DNA of 55,009 bases from CAKRPJ01 sp934376955 (GCA_934376955.1 CAKRPJ010000015.1:1-55009), one strand, 5' to 3'; counted from the first letter of the stretch, positions 15,588 through 22,838 are shown. Program-made: numbers and translations. The notes: a model not told the origin generated them from the sequence alone.

Positions 15588-17753
15588 ATGAAAGTTAAGA
15601 TTGCATTAGCCGGAAATCCCAACAGTGGAAAGACAACATTGTTTAATGCATTGACCGGCTCCAATCAGTTTGTCGGAAACTGGCCCGGAGTTACGGTTGA
15701 GAAAAAGGAAGGAAAATTAAGAGGATACACCGACAAGGATAATGAAGCGATCCTGGTGGATCTTCCGGGTGTATATTCCCTCTCCCCTTATACACTGGAG
15801 GAGGTTGTATCCAGAAACTATCTGATCGGTGAGCGTCCGGATGCGATTATCAACATTATCGACGGAACAAATCTGGAGAGAAACCTGTACCTTACAACAC
15901 AGCTGACAGAGCTGGGGATCCCGGTCATCATCGCAGTAAACATGATGGATCTGGTGAGAAAAAATGGCGAAGTATTGAATATCGATCGCTTATCTAAGGA
16001 TACCGGCTGCAAGGTCGTTGAGATCTCCGCACTGAAAGGGGAAGGAATCGATCAGCTGGCCGAGCGTGCCGTAGAACTGGCCAGAAATAAGAAACAGACC
16101 ATACCGGCCCATTCCTTTGAAGGAAGTGTAGAGCATGCGATCGCTCACATTGAGGAGGCCATCGCCGGACATGTCGATCCGAGCATGGAACGCTGGTACG
16201 CCATTAAGCTGTTTGAGCGGGATGCAAAGGTTCAGGAAAGCCTGAATCTGGATATGCAGCTTCTTGCCCATATCGAAAAAGATATCGTTTCCTGCGAAAA
16301 GGAAATGGATGATGATTCAGAGAGTATTATCACAGGTGAGAGATATAATTATATCGGAACGATCATTGAGGACTGCTACAAGAAGCGTGTGAAGCAGCAG
16401 ATGTCCATGTCGGATAAGATCGACCGTATCGTAACGAACCGTTTCTTGGCACTCCCGATCTTTGTGGCAGTAATGTATATTGTATATTACATAACCGTTA
16501 CTACCGTCGGATCAGCCCTGACAGACTGGACCAATGACACCTTGTTTGGGGAATGGATCATTCCGGGTGCCAGAACCGCATTGGAATCCATGGGCTGCGC
16601 GGAATGGCTTACCGGTCTCTTTGTAGATGGTATCATCAGCGGTGTAGGCGCCGTCCTTGGCTTTGTGCCGCAGATGTTAGTCCTGTTCTTCTTCCTTGCA
16701 TTCCTTGAGGCCTGCGGATACATGGCAAGAATCGCATTTATCATGGATCGTATTTTCCGTAAATTTGGTCTTTCCGGAAAATCCTTTATCCCGATGTTAA
16801 TCGGTACCGGATGCGGCGTACCTGGTATCATGGCCTCCAGAACGATCGAAAATGACAGAGACCGTAAAATGACGATCATGACAACCACCTTTATTCCGTG
16901 CGGCGCCAAGCTTCCGATCATTGCCCTGATTGCAGGCGCACTGTTTGATGGAGCTTCATGGGTAGCACCGAGCGCTTACTTTGTCGGTATTGCCGCGATC
17001 GTATGCTCCGGTATCATTCTGAAGAAAACAAAGATCTTTGCAGGAGATCCGGCACCGTTTGTTATGGAGCTTCCGGCCTACCACATGCCGACTGTCGGAA
17101 ATGTACTTCGCAGCATGTGGGAGCGTGGCTGGTCCTTCATCAAAAAAGCAGGTACCATCATCCTGTTATCAACAATTTTAGTATGGTTTGCTGAAAGCTT
17201 TGGCGTTGAGGGAGGAAGCTTCGGCATGGTAGAAGATATGAATAACAGCCTCCTTGCTGTATTTGGATCAGCTATTGCATGGATCTTCAGCCCGCTCGGC
17301 TGGGGTGACTGGAAGGCAGCTGTGGCAGCCATCACAGGACTTGTCGCAAAGGAGAACGTTGTAGGTACATTCGGTATTCTCTACGGCTTCGGTGAAGTCG
17401 CCGAAGACGGAGCGGAAATTTGGGGTACATTAGCAGGCTCCATGACACAGGTTGCAGCGTATTCATTCCTTGTATTTAACCTCTTATGCGCTCCGTGCTT
17501 CGCCGCTATGGGTGCCATCAAGCGTGAGATGAACAATGCAAAGTGGTTCTGGTTTGCCATCGGATATCAGACCGTGCTGGCATATTCAGTATCCCTGTGC
17601 ATCTATCAGATCGGTACCTTTATCACAACAGGTGCTTTCGGCATCGGAACGGTAGCAGCATTACTTCTTGTTGTATTATTCCTCTATCTTCTGTTCCGTC
17701 CTTATAAAGAGAGCCAGAAGCTTACAGTCGTAAGAAGTGTGCAGGGAAATTAA
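15588..17753 (+). CDS. feoB: ferrous iron transport protein B
   Basis: A 721-residue FeoB, the GTP-dependent Fe2+ importer. The N-terminal G domain has G1 GNPNSGKTT (residues 9-17), NWPGVTVEKKEG, G3 DLPGVYSLSPY and G4 NMMD; the membrane part contains two Gate-type repeats (LVLFFFLAFLEACGYMARIAF and the GCGVPGIMASRTI segment, then a second half near the C-terminus ending LYLLFRPYK). The ATG at 15588 is eight bases after AAGGGA; ATG 15582 is the alternative. Length is usual. A terminator follows. Confidence 0.98.
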   Translation: MKVKIALAGNPNSGKTTLFNALTGSNQFVGNWPGVTVEKKEGKLRGYTDKDNEAILVDLPGVYSLSPYTLEEVVSRNYLIGERPDAIINIIDGTNLERNLYLTTQLTELGIPVIIAVNMMDLVRKNGEVLNIDRLSKDTGCKVVEISALKGEGIDQLAERAVELARNKKQTIPAHSFEGSVEHAIAHIEEAIAGHVDPSMERWYAIKLFERDAKVQESLNLDMQLLAHIEKDIVSCEKEMDDDSESIITGERYNYIGTIIEDCYKKRVKQQMSMSDKIDRIVTNRFLALPIFVAVMYIVYYITVTTVGSALTDWTNDTLFGEWIIPGARTALESMGCAEWLTGLFVDGIISGVGAVLGFVPQMLVLFFFLAFLEACGYMARIAFIMDRIFRKFGLSGKSFIPMLIGTGCGVPGIMASRTIENDRDRKMTIMTTTFIPCGAKLPIIALIAGALFDGASWVAPSAYFVGIAAIVCSGIILKKTKIFAGDPAPFVMELPAYHMPTVGNVLRSMWERGWSFIKKAGTIILLSTILVWFAESFGVEGGSFGMVEDMNNSLLAVFGSAIAWIFSPLGWGDWKAAVAAITGLVAKENVVGTFGILYGFGEVAEDGAEIWGTLAGSMTQVAAYSFLVFNLLCAPCFAAMGAIKREMNNAKWFWFAIGYQTVLAYSVSLCIYQIGTFITTGAFGIGTVAALLLVVLFLYLLFRPYKESQKLTVVRSVQGN

Positions 17754-17809
17754 CCGAATAAACTCTTGAGATTTAGATATTGTTCTGATACTATGATGTT
17801 AAAAGAAAG

Positions 17810-17836
17810 AGACTCCGGGCTTTTCCGGAGTCTTTT
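17810..17836 (+). terminator. intrinsic terminator after feoB
   Basis: AGACTCCGG (17810-17818) pairs with CCGGAGTCT (17825-17833) across six bases and is followed by T residues. It also rules out a start of the next gene upstream of about 17840. Confidence 0.8.
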
Positions 17837-17894
17837 CCATAATGGCCAGGTATCGGAAACGTGGCACAGACATCACAGAAAGGACAGACGTATC

Positions 17895-18980
17895 GTGGAA
17901 AACAGGATAAAGGACAGACCGGATCGAAAAATCAGGAGGATTCTTATTTTTGCCGCTCTTGCTGTAGGAATATACATTTTCACACAGCTCACAGGCCGAA
18001 CCGGAATGCAGAACAGATATGATGCTCAATATCTCGGAATGTTTGATACCGTGACCAGTATCGTGGCATATACGAAGGATCAGCATACATTTAATTCCAT
18101 CGCCGAGGAGTTTCATCAGGAGCTGGAAAGATATAACCGCCTTTACGATATTTATAATGATTACGATGGGATAAATAACATTAAAACCATCAATGACAAT
18201 GCAGGGATAAAACCGGTACAGGTCGATAAAGATATTATCGACATGCTGGAGGAGGCCGTAGAGCTCTATGAGCTCACAGACGGCCGGATAAATGTGGCAA
18301 TGGGAAACGTCCTTTCCATCTGGCACGATCATCGTGAAGAAGGACGGGAAACACCGGATAAGGCGAGTCTTCCTCAGATGGAGGAGCTTAAAAAGGCGGC
18401 AGAGCATACAGACATTTACAGTATGGAGATCGACCGCGAACACTCCACGGTATATCTTAAGGATCCCGCCATGAGTCTGGATGTGGGAGCCATCGCAAAG
18501 GGATATGCCACGGAAATGGTATGCCGTAAGCTTAAAGAAGACGGGCTTACGAGTGCCCTTATAAACGTCGGCGGAAATGTGCGCGCCATCGGTACGAAGC
18601 CGGATGGCACAGGCTGGACCGTAGGGGTACAAAATCCCGATATCGAAAGCGATAAAAAATATCTGATGACTTTAGATGTAAAGGATATGTCACTGGTAAC
18701 GAGCGGATCATATCAGCGTTATTATGAAGTGGACGGTGTGCGTTATCACCACATCATTCATCCAAAGCTTCTGATGCCATGGAATAAGTATACATCGGTT
18801 TCCATCCTGTGCCGTGACTCGGGATGGGCGGATGCACTGGCTACTGCCGTGTTCAATATGGAATGGGAGGAAGGAAGCACACTGATTGAGAGCCTTGACG
18901 GAGTAGAGGCGATGTGGATCGAGCCGGATGGAACCGAGCATTACAGCAGCGGGTTTCAGAAATACGTGGATGAAAAATAA
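17895..18980 (+). CDS. apbE: ApbE family FAD:protein FMN transferase, membrane-anchored
   Basis: A 361-residue ApbE-type flavin transferase, which attaches FMN covalently to Thr/Ser of extracytoplasmic proteins such as Rnf/Nqr subunits and FMN-binding domains. Residues ~14-32 form an uncleaved signal anchor (ILIFAALAVGIYIFTQL). Family motifs follow: DVGAIAKGYATE, ALINVGGNVRAIG, TSGSYQRYY and HHIIHPK. The GTG at 17895 is chosen because frames reaching further upstream run through the feoB terminator; AAAGGA lies 11 bases before it. Its target is not encoded nearby; possible targets are FMN-binding surface reductases, which might reduce Fe3+ for Feo. Confidence 0.9.
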   Translation: MENRIKDRPDRKIRRILIFAALAVGIYIFTQLTGRTGMQNRYDAQYLGMFDTVTSIVAYTKDQHTFNSIAEEFHQELERYNRLYDIYNDYDGINNIKTINDNAGIKPVQVDKDIIDMLEEAVELYELTDGRINVAMGNVLSIWHDHREEGRETPDKASLPQMEELKKAAEHTDIYSMEIDREHSTVYLKDPAMSLDVGAIAKGYATEMVCRKLKEDGLTSALINVGGNVRAIGTKPDGTGWTVGVQNPDIESDKKYLMTLDVKDMSLVTSGSYQRYYEVDGVRYHHIIHPKLLMPWNKYTSVSILCRDSGWADALATAVFNMEWEEGSTLIESLDGVEAMWIEPDGTEHYSSGFQKYVDEK

Positions 18981-18993
18981 ATTACTAAAGTTA

Positions 18994-19022
18994 TTGACAT
19001 ATAATCAAAGTGAGTATATACT
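18994..19022 (+). promoter_or_regulatory. promoter with palindromic -10 in front of candidate small RNA
   Basis: TTGACA (18994-18999) and TATACT (19017-19022) are 17 bases apart. AGTATATACT forms a dyad over the -10. The motif ATTACTAAAGT lies just upstream of the -35. The same two elements accompany the feoA promoter, suggesting joint control. Confidence 0.75.
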
Positions 19023-19025
19023 AAT

Positions 19026-19146
19026 AATCAACCGGATGGTGCACACTGACAAAGTAGCCGGAGCTTTGACCCGGACAGTCAGCAGGAACCAAATAGATCC
19101 GGTTGATTGTTTTACAAAAAAAGTGAGTGTCAGAACTCATTTTTTT
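19026..19146 (+). ncRNA. candidate structured small RNA (~120 nt) in the feo region
   Basis: Begins at the predicted start of the promoter above. AATCAACCGGAT (19026-19037) pairs perfectly over 12 bp with ATCCGGTTGATT (19097-19108), closing a domain that contains CTGAC/GTCAG and CAAAG/CTTTG helices. A second hairpin, TGAGT with ACTCA (19124-19128 and 19135-19139) flanked by A7 and T7, makes an intrinsic terminator ending at 19146. No open frame in this stretch has a ribosome binding site or recognisable product. It is therefore predicted as a free-standing transcript, perhaps iron-regulated; it matches no RNA family I know. Confidence 0.6.
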
Positions 19147-19157
19147 AAACACATAGG

Positions 19158-19171
19158 TTAGCAATAACTAA
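19158..19171 (+). promoter_or_regulatory. TTAG-N6-CTAA operator candidate
   Basis: TTAG-CAATAA-CTAA, preceded by GG and followed by AA as at the feoB site (GGTTAGCA...CTAAA in both). It lies directly after the small RNA terminator and could control the FeoB-associated/Fur-like genes about 315 bases downstream. The sequence 19172-19266 shows nothing else recognisable. Confidence 0.55.
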
Positions 19172-19266
19172 AGATAGTTCTTCTGGCACAACTCGTGGTA
19201 GCTCCGTCTGTATATGGATTATTTTTACGGATAATCGCGAAGCAGCTGTGTCTATGTGACAGCATG

Positions 19267-19430
19267 TCAAGCGGATATTCGCAATCCGCTTCGCTACGCG
19301 GCTCTACACCGAATAACTGCTCCGCAGTTTATCAGAAGGAGCTTGCACTCCTCCTGATACAAGCAAGTCCCCACCCACTGCTTATTGCTTTTCGCAATTA
19401 AAGCTAGGACTTACTTGATTCGGTTAAAAT
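19267..19430 (+). repeat. structured intergenic repeat, family A, copy A2
   Basis: Almost identical to A1. Hairpin AAGCGGAT/ATCCGCTT (19269-19276, 19284-19291), closing helix ACCGAAT (19308-19314) with ATTCGGT (19418-19424), perfect here where A1 has one mismatch, inner AACTGC-tcc-GCAGTT (19315-19329), the AGGAG/CTCCT hairpin, and AAGTCC with GGACTT enclosing ATTGC/GCAAT. It lies between the operator candidate and the FeoB-associated gene. Confidence 0.85.
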
Positions 19431-19485
19431 GGATTGAGAAGGCCTGTTTTACAGGAGGAAGCACTCTGATGAAGGAGGAAATTCT

Positions 19486-19623
19486 ATGGGAACATTTATC
19501 GGGATCATAATATTGGCCGCGATTATCACGGCAGCTATAAAGAGTATGGTAAAAGATAAAAAGGCAGGAAAATCCCTGCAATGCGGACATGATTGCAAGC
19601 ATTGCGGCGGGTGCTGCCATTAG
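19486..19623 (+). CDS. FeoB-associated Cys-rich membrane protein
   Basis: A 45-residue protein: one N-terminal membrane helix (GTFIGIIILAAIITAAIKS), a short basic stretch, then the Cys-rich end CGHDCKHCGGCCH. This is the FeoB-associated Cys-rich membrane protein family, found next to feoB in many Clostridia; it is thought to deliver or sense Fe2+ at the transporter, possibly in place of FeoC. AAGGAGGA lies upstream of the ATG. The stop codon TAG is part of the ribosome binding site of the next gene, so the two are translationally linked. Confidence 0.9.
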   Translation: MGTFIGIIILAAIITAAIKSMVKDKKAGKSLQCGHDCKHCGGCCH

Positions 19624-19632
19624 GAGGCGCGT

Positions 19633-20058
19633 ATGGAGATTTCTGAGCAATACTGTCTTTCTAAAATGGATAAAAATGTCATCATGGCGCGCCTCAGAGA
19701 AAAGGGTGGCAGAGTTACAAGACAGAGAGAAATTCTGCTTGATATAATTCTGAGCCGGGAGTTTTCAAATTGTAAAGAGATCTACTATGATGCGATTAAA
19801 GTATTTCCAAAAATCGGAATGGCCACGATCTATCGTACCGTCAATACATTGGAGGAAATAGGGGCGCTGCATAAGAGAAATATCTATTGCATAAAGAATG
19901 AGAAACCGTTAGAGGTTGGTGAATGCCTGATCGAGCTTGCAGACGGAAGCACCATGAATTTTAAGGCAGAGGCACTGAAAAAAATGCTGGAACGGGAGAT
20001 GGAGGATCGTGGCTTCCTGAAAGGACGGCATGTCAATAAAATATATGTAAAGAAATAG
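19633..20058 (+). CDS. Fur-family-like transcriptional regulator lacking canonical metal ligands
   Basis: A 141-residue protein whose N-terminal ~90 residues are a Fur-type winged helix: GGRVTRQREILLDIIL and the recognition-helix block MATIYRTVNTLEEIGALHKRN. After this a Fur protein has His/Asp-rich dimerisation and metal sites (HHHDH type and CxxC pairs); here the C-terminal ~50 residues read IYCIKNEKPLEVGECLIELADGS and show neither. It may respond to another signal or act as a constitutive or antagonist regulator. It is the second gene after the FeoB-associated protein, followed by a terminator, which argues for a role in iron control. Confidence 0.82.
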   Translation: MEISEQYCLSKMDKNVIMARLREKGGRVTRQREILLDIILSREFSNCKEIYYDAIKVFPKIGMATIYRTVNTLEEIGALHKRNIYCIKNEKPLEVGECLIELADGSTMNFKAEALKKMLEREMEDRGFLKGRHVNKIYVKK

Positions 20059-20077
20059 CCCGTTGGGGCTTTTCTTT
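20057..20077 (+). terminator. intrinsic terminator after the Fur-like gene
   Basis: AGCCC-gttg-GGGCT (20057-20070) followed by TTTCTTT; the A-rich sequence before the stem can extend the pairing. It overlaps the stop codon. Confidence 0.8.
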
Positions 20078-20088
20078 AAAAATAACAG

Positions 20089-20102
20089 TTAGACAAAACT
20101 AA
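20089..20102 (+). promoter_or_regulatory. TTAG-N6-CTAA operator candidate upstream of the DUF2325 gene
   Basis: GTTAG-acaaaa-CTAAC is a perfect inverted repeat (arms extended by one base each side) with the same TTAG-N6-CTAA spacing as 15467-15480 and 19158-19171. It ends 12 bases before the ribosome binding site of the DUF2325 gene. Confidence 0.6.
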
Positions 20103-20128
20103 CAATAACAGAATGGAGGAAATTGCCT

Positions 20129-20407
20129 GTGAGCGTTGTGATTATCGGAGGAAATGAATGTATGGTGAGGCAGTATATGGATCTTTGTGAGGAATATCAG
20201 TGCGAGGCAAAGGTATTCCCCAAAAAGCTCAGCGGCATTAAGACGATCGGCCGGCCGGATCTTATGGTTCTGTTTACGGGAACGGTTTCTCATAAGCTGG
20301 TCAAGAGCGCACTGAATGAGATAAAGGGCAGTAATGCACGGGTCGCCAGATGCCATTCAAGCTCTTTATCGGCATTAAAAAATATTTTGAATGAGCACTG
20401 CAGATAG
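20129..20407 (+). CDS. DUF2325 domain protein
   Basis: A 92-residue Rossmann-like DUF2325 protein: SVVIIGGNECMVRQYMDLCEEY, PDLMVLFTGTVSHKLVKSALNEIK and a C-terminal ARCHSSSLSALKNIL. Small DUF2325 proteins occur beside feo genes and metalloregulators in Clostridia; conserved Cys and His (C12, H56, C74, H75 region) could bind metal, but no activity is established. The GTG at 20129 is eight bases after GGAGGA; an in-frame TTG at 20123 is too close to it. An operator candidate precedes it. Confidence 0.82.
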   Translation: MSVVIIGGNECMVRQYMDLCEEYQCEAKVFPKKLSGIKTIGRPDLMVLFTGTVSHKLVKSALNEIKGSNARVARCHSSSLSALKNILNEHCR

Positions 20408-20438
20408 AAAGCTTCAGATAGAAAGCTTCAGATAGAAA
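20401..20438 (+). repeat. 14-bp direct repeat overlapping the DUF2325 stop codon
   Basis: CAGATAGAAAGCTT occurs at 20401-20414 and 20415-20428, with a partial third unit to 20438. Each unit contains TAG, and the first supplies the stop codon of the DUF2325 gene. Confidence 0.8.
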
Positions 20439-20469
20439 AAACTGTTTGCTCAAGGCATTATAATAAGGA

Positions 20470-20498
20470 TTGCACAGCAGTTTGATATGTGGTATACT
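20470..20498 (+). promoter_or_regulatory. promoter of the cobalamin-riboswitch transcript
   Basis: TTGCAC (20470-20475) and TATACT (20493-20498), 17 bases apart, end about 20 bases before riboswitch helix P1. Confidence 0.75.
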
Positions 20499-20517
20499 CA
20501 TTTCCAGCTGAATAGAT

Positions 20518-20689
20518 ACAGTCAGGTGCCGGAGCGGCGATATTTCGCCGGCTTCGGTGAAAAGGGAAACAGGTGAAAATCCTGTGCGAACTCGTCACCG
20601 TAATTCGGGAGCAGATGCCGATAGATCACTGGGAAACTGGGAAGATGGCTGATGTGAAGATCGATGAGCCGGGAGACCTGCCTGATTGT
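20518..20689 (+). promoter_or_regulatory. cobalamin (AdoCbl-type) riboswitch
   Basis: Helix P1 is ACAGTCAGG (20518-20526) with CCTGATTGT (20681-20689). The conserved core is visible: GGTGAAAAGGGAA (from 20556), CAGGTGAAAATCCTG, GATCACTGGGAA and the B12 box GAGCCGGGAGACCTGCC near 20666. It should bind a cobalamin and lower expression of the downstream lipoproteins when B12 is plentiful. Confidence 0.95.
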
Positions 20690-20775
20690 TGTACGGAAAC
20701 GGTAGTTTCAGACCACGAGTAACTGGTTGTACGGACAGTTCCCAATATGGGCAGATCGATCCTTTGGTGCTGTTT

Positions 20776-20808
20776 ACAGCCTTTTCCTGAGAGGGAGAAG
20801 GCTGTTTT
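20776..20808 (+). terminator. riboswitch expression-platform terminator
   Basis: ACAGCCTT (20776-20783) pairs with AAGGCTGT (20798-20805), with an inner CC/GG, followed by TTTT. It lies 90 bases after the aptamer and 115 before the gene, the expected place for transcriptional attenuation. Confidence 0.75.
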
Positions 20809-20922
20809 GCGGTGCAAAGAAACGCACTCCGACCACCTGCTGTTTGTGTCTGATAACAAAAGTCATGTGCAGCTCAGCAAATTAATATAAGCAGGGAAAG
20901 GTCTGCAGGAGGAGAAAACAAA

Positions 20923-22167
20923 ATGAAAAAAAGAACAGTAGCAATTGTTTTGTCAGCAATGATGACGGCAGCCAGTGTAACGGGATGTGGTGCTAAGGAA
21001 GCAGCTTCCACAGAGACAAAAACAGAGGCAGCCGCTCAGACAGAGGAAAGCCGGAAGGAAGAAACAACAGCAGAAGAAGCGAAGGATGCGGATAAAGAAG
21101 CAGCAGATGAGGTAGCAGCCATGATCGACGCTATTTATGTTCAGACAAGAACAGAAAAAACAGACGAACAGTGTGAACAGGCAAAAAAAGGCTGGGACGC
21201 TTTGACCGATGCCCAGAAGGAAATGGTGGAAGGAGAAGAAGCAGATCCGGATTACTTCGGACGAGACACCGGGGATGCATCTAAGGATGATCCGAGAAAC
21301 CAGGATGAGATCGGGGAGAATGAGCTTCTCGTTGTAAGCTTTGGAACATCCTTTAACGACAGCCGTGTCGATGATATCAAAGGGATCGAGGATGCTTTGC
21401 AGGAAGCATATCCGGACTGGTCGGTAAGGAGAGCCTTCACCGCCCAGATCATCATCAATCACGTACAGGCCCGTGACGGAGAAAAGATCGATAACGTAGA
21501 GCAGGCATTAGATCGTGCCGTAGCAAACAAAGTAAAAAACCTTCTGATCCAGCCGACCCATCTTATGCATGGTGCAGAGTACGATGAGCTTATGGAAACT
21601 GTGGATCAGTATCGTGACAAGTTTGAGACGGTCAGAGTAGCAGAACCGCTTCTCGGTGAGGTAGGAGAAGATGCTACCTCCATCAATGAGGATAAGAAAT
21701 ATGTTGCAGAGGCTGTAACTGCCGAAGCGGTAAAAACAGCGGGATATGAAACTCTTGACGAAGCAGAAGCAGACGGTGTTGCATTCGTATTTATGGGACA
21801 CGGAACCTCCCATACCGCAAAGGTTTCCTATAGCCAGATGCAGACACAGATGAATACACTGGGCTACAAGAACGTATTTATCGGAACAGTGGAAGGCGAG
21901 CCGGAGGAAACATCCTGTGAGGCTGTGATCGAAGCAGTTTCTGCTGCCGGATATAAGAAGGTGATCCTGCGTCCGTTAATGGTAGTTGCCGGAGACCACG
22001 CAAACAATGATATGGCTGGCGAGGACGAGGATTCATGGATGAGCATGTTCAACGCCTCCGGAAAGTTTGACAGTGTTGAGGCACAGATCAAGGGTCTTGG
22101 CTCTATCGATGCCATCAAAGAGCTTTATGTGGCACATACAAAGGCCGCAATAAACGAAAATCAGTAA
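20923..22167 (+). CDS. exported lipoprotein with CbiK-like sirohydrochlorin cobaltochelatase domain
   Basis: A 414-residue lipoprotein. The signal peptide ends in a lipobox VTGC (Cys22), followed by a Glu/Lys-rich linker (~25-60), a short helical segment of the kind found in Gram-positive surface proteins (WDALTDAQKEMVEG, ~88-101), and a CbiK-type chelatase domain from about residue 135 (LLVVSFGTSFNDSR). Metal-site motifs are kept: QPTHLMHGAEYDE, MGHGTSHTA, TVEGEPE and VVAGDHANNDMAG. CbiK inserts Co2+ into sirohydrochlorin in anaerobic B12 synthesis, a cytoplasmic step; here the enzyme is outside the membrane. Control by a B12 riboswitch suggests a role in taking up or trimming cobalt-corrinoids or tetrapyrroles. 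The domain call is firm; the role is not. Confidence 0.9.
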   Translation: MKKRTVAIVLSAMMTAASVTGCGAKEAASTETKTEAAAQTEESRKEETTAEEAKDADKEAADEVAAMIDAIYVQTRTEKTDEQCEQAKKGWDALTDAQKEMVEGEEADPDYFGRDTGDASKDDPRNQDEIGENELLVVSFGTSFNDSRVDDIKGIEDALQEAYPDWSVRRAFTAQIIINHVQARDGEKIDNVEQALDRAVANKVKNLLIQPTHLMHGAEYDELMETVDQYRDKFETVRVAEPLLGEVGEDATSINEDKKYVAEAVTAEAVKTAGYETLDEAEADGVAFVFMGHGTSHTAKVSYSQMQTQMNTLGYKNVFIGTVEGEPEETSCEAVIEAVSAAGYKKVILRPLMVVAGDHANNDMAGEDEDSWMSMFNASGKFDSVEAQIKGLGSIDAIKELYVAHTKAAINENQ

Positions 22168-22174
22168 GTGGGGA

Positions 22175-22191
22175 CCGTCCGCTTCGGACGG
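22175..22191 (+). promoter_or_regulatory. 7-bp hairpin between the two lipoprotein genes
   Basis: CCGTCCG-ctt-CGGACGG is a perfect stem in the 40-base gap, without a T-run. It may stabilise or process the message. Confidence 0.5.
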
Positions 22192-22207
22192 CGGAATGGA
22201 GATGGAT

Positions 22208-22672
22208 ATGAAGAAGATATGGACAGCAGCTGCCGCCCTTTTATTATTATTCTGCGTGCTGCTCGGTGGATGTGCAGGAAAGAAGAATGAGGACAAGGCC
22301 TCTGCAGGACTGGCTGACGGTACCTATCAGGCAGAATTTAAGACAGACAGCAGTATGTTTAAGGTCAACGAGACCTGCGACGGAAAAGGTACGCTGACGG
22401 TGAAAGACGGGAAGATGACGATCCATATTTCCCTCGGCTCGAAGAATATTGTAAATCTGTACCCGGGACTTGCAGAAGATGCTGCAAAGGAAGGGGCTGT
22501 GCTTCTTCAGCCGACGGAGGATACCATTACCTATAAGGACGGAATGCAGGAAACCGTCAATGGCTTTGACGTTCCGGTTCCGGAGCTGGATACGGAATTT
22601 GATCTTGCTCTGATCGGAAAAAAAGGCAAGTGGTACGATCATAAAGTATCGGTATCAGTAGTAAAAGAATAA
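22208..22672 (+). CDS. lipoprotein of unknown function, second gene of the B12-riboswitch operon
   Basis: A 154-residue lipoprotein: signal peptide with a strongly hydrophobic core and lipobox LGGC (Cys22), then a single ~125-residue beta-rich domain starting DGTYQAEFKTDSSMFKV and continuing GKGTLTVKDGKMTIHISL. The pattern is loosely like small ligand-binding surface domains such as NEAT, but key heme-binding features cannot be confirmed, so no function is given. Gene order after the CbiK-like lipoprotein suggests a shared substrate, perhaps a corrinoid or other tetrapyrrole. The ATG at 22208 follows GGAG by six bases; ATGs at 22196 and 22202 are upstream alternatives. Confidence 0.8.
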   Translation: MKKIWTAAAALLLLFCVLLGGCAGKKNEDKASAGLADGTYQAEFKTDSSMFKVNETCDGKGTLTVKDGKMTIHISLGSKNIVNLYPGLAEDAAKEGAVLLQPTEDTITYKDGMQETVNGFDVPVPELDTEFDLALIGKKGKWYDHKVSVSVVKE

Positions 22673-22679
22673 AGAGATT

Positions 22680-22838
22680 GAACGCAGATAAGCATTCCCC
22701 CGCTTCAAGTGCGCGGAGCACTAAGCAGTGGAGTAGGGGGATGCTTATGTCAGTGGGAGCTTTAAGCTCCCACTGACAGATCGCGAAGCGACTGCGTTCA
22801 TGAGCAAGTAGCGAAGCGGATTGTGAATGTCCGCTTTA
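22680..22838 (-). repeat. structured intergenic repeat, family A, copy A3 (reverse, diverged)
   Basis: Same architecture as A1/A2 on the reverse strand but with many paired changes. Outer helix GAACGCAG (22680-22687) with CTGCGTTC (22792-22799); ATAAGCAT and CCCCC (22688-22701) with GGGGG and ATGCTTAT (22736-22748), enclosing AGTGC/GCACT and GCTT/AAGC; a 14-bp hairpin GTCAGTGGGAGCTT/AAGCTCCCACTGAC (22749-22777); TCGC-gaa-GCGA (22781-22791); and AAGCGGA/TCCGCTT (22814-22836). It fills most of the gap between the lipoprotein gene and pgi. Confidence 0.85.

Noticed and set aside
17766..17894. Upstream TTG start for apbE
   Set aside because: It would place the feoB intrinsic terminator (17810-17836) inside the coding region, and the added residues have no family counterpart.
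18928..19161. A 77-codon open frame over the small RNA region
   Set aside because: It starts inside apbE, has no ribosome binding site and runs through a promoter and a terminator hairpin.
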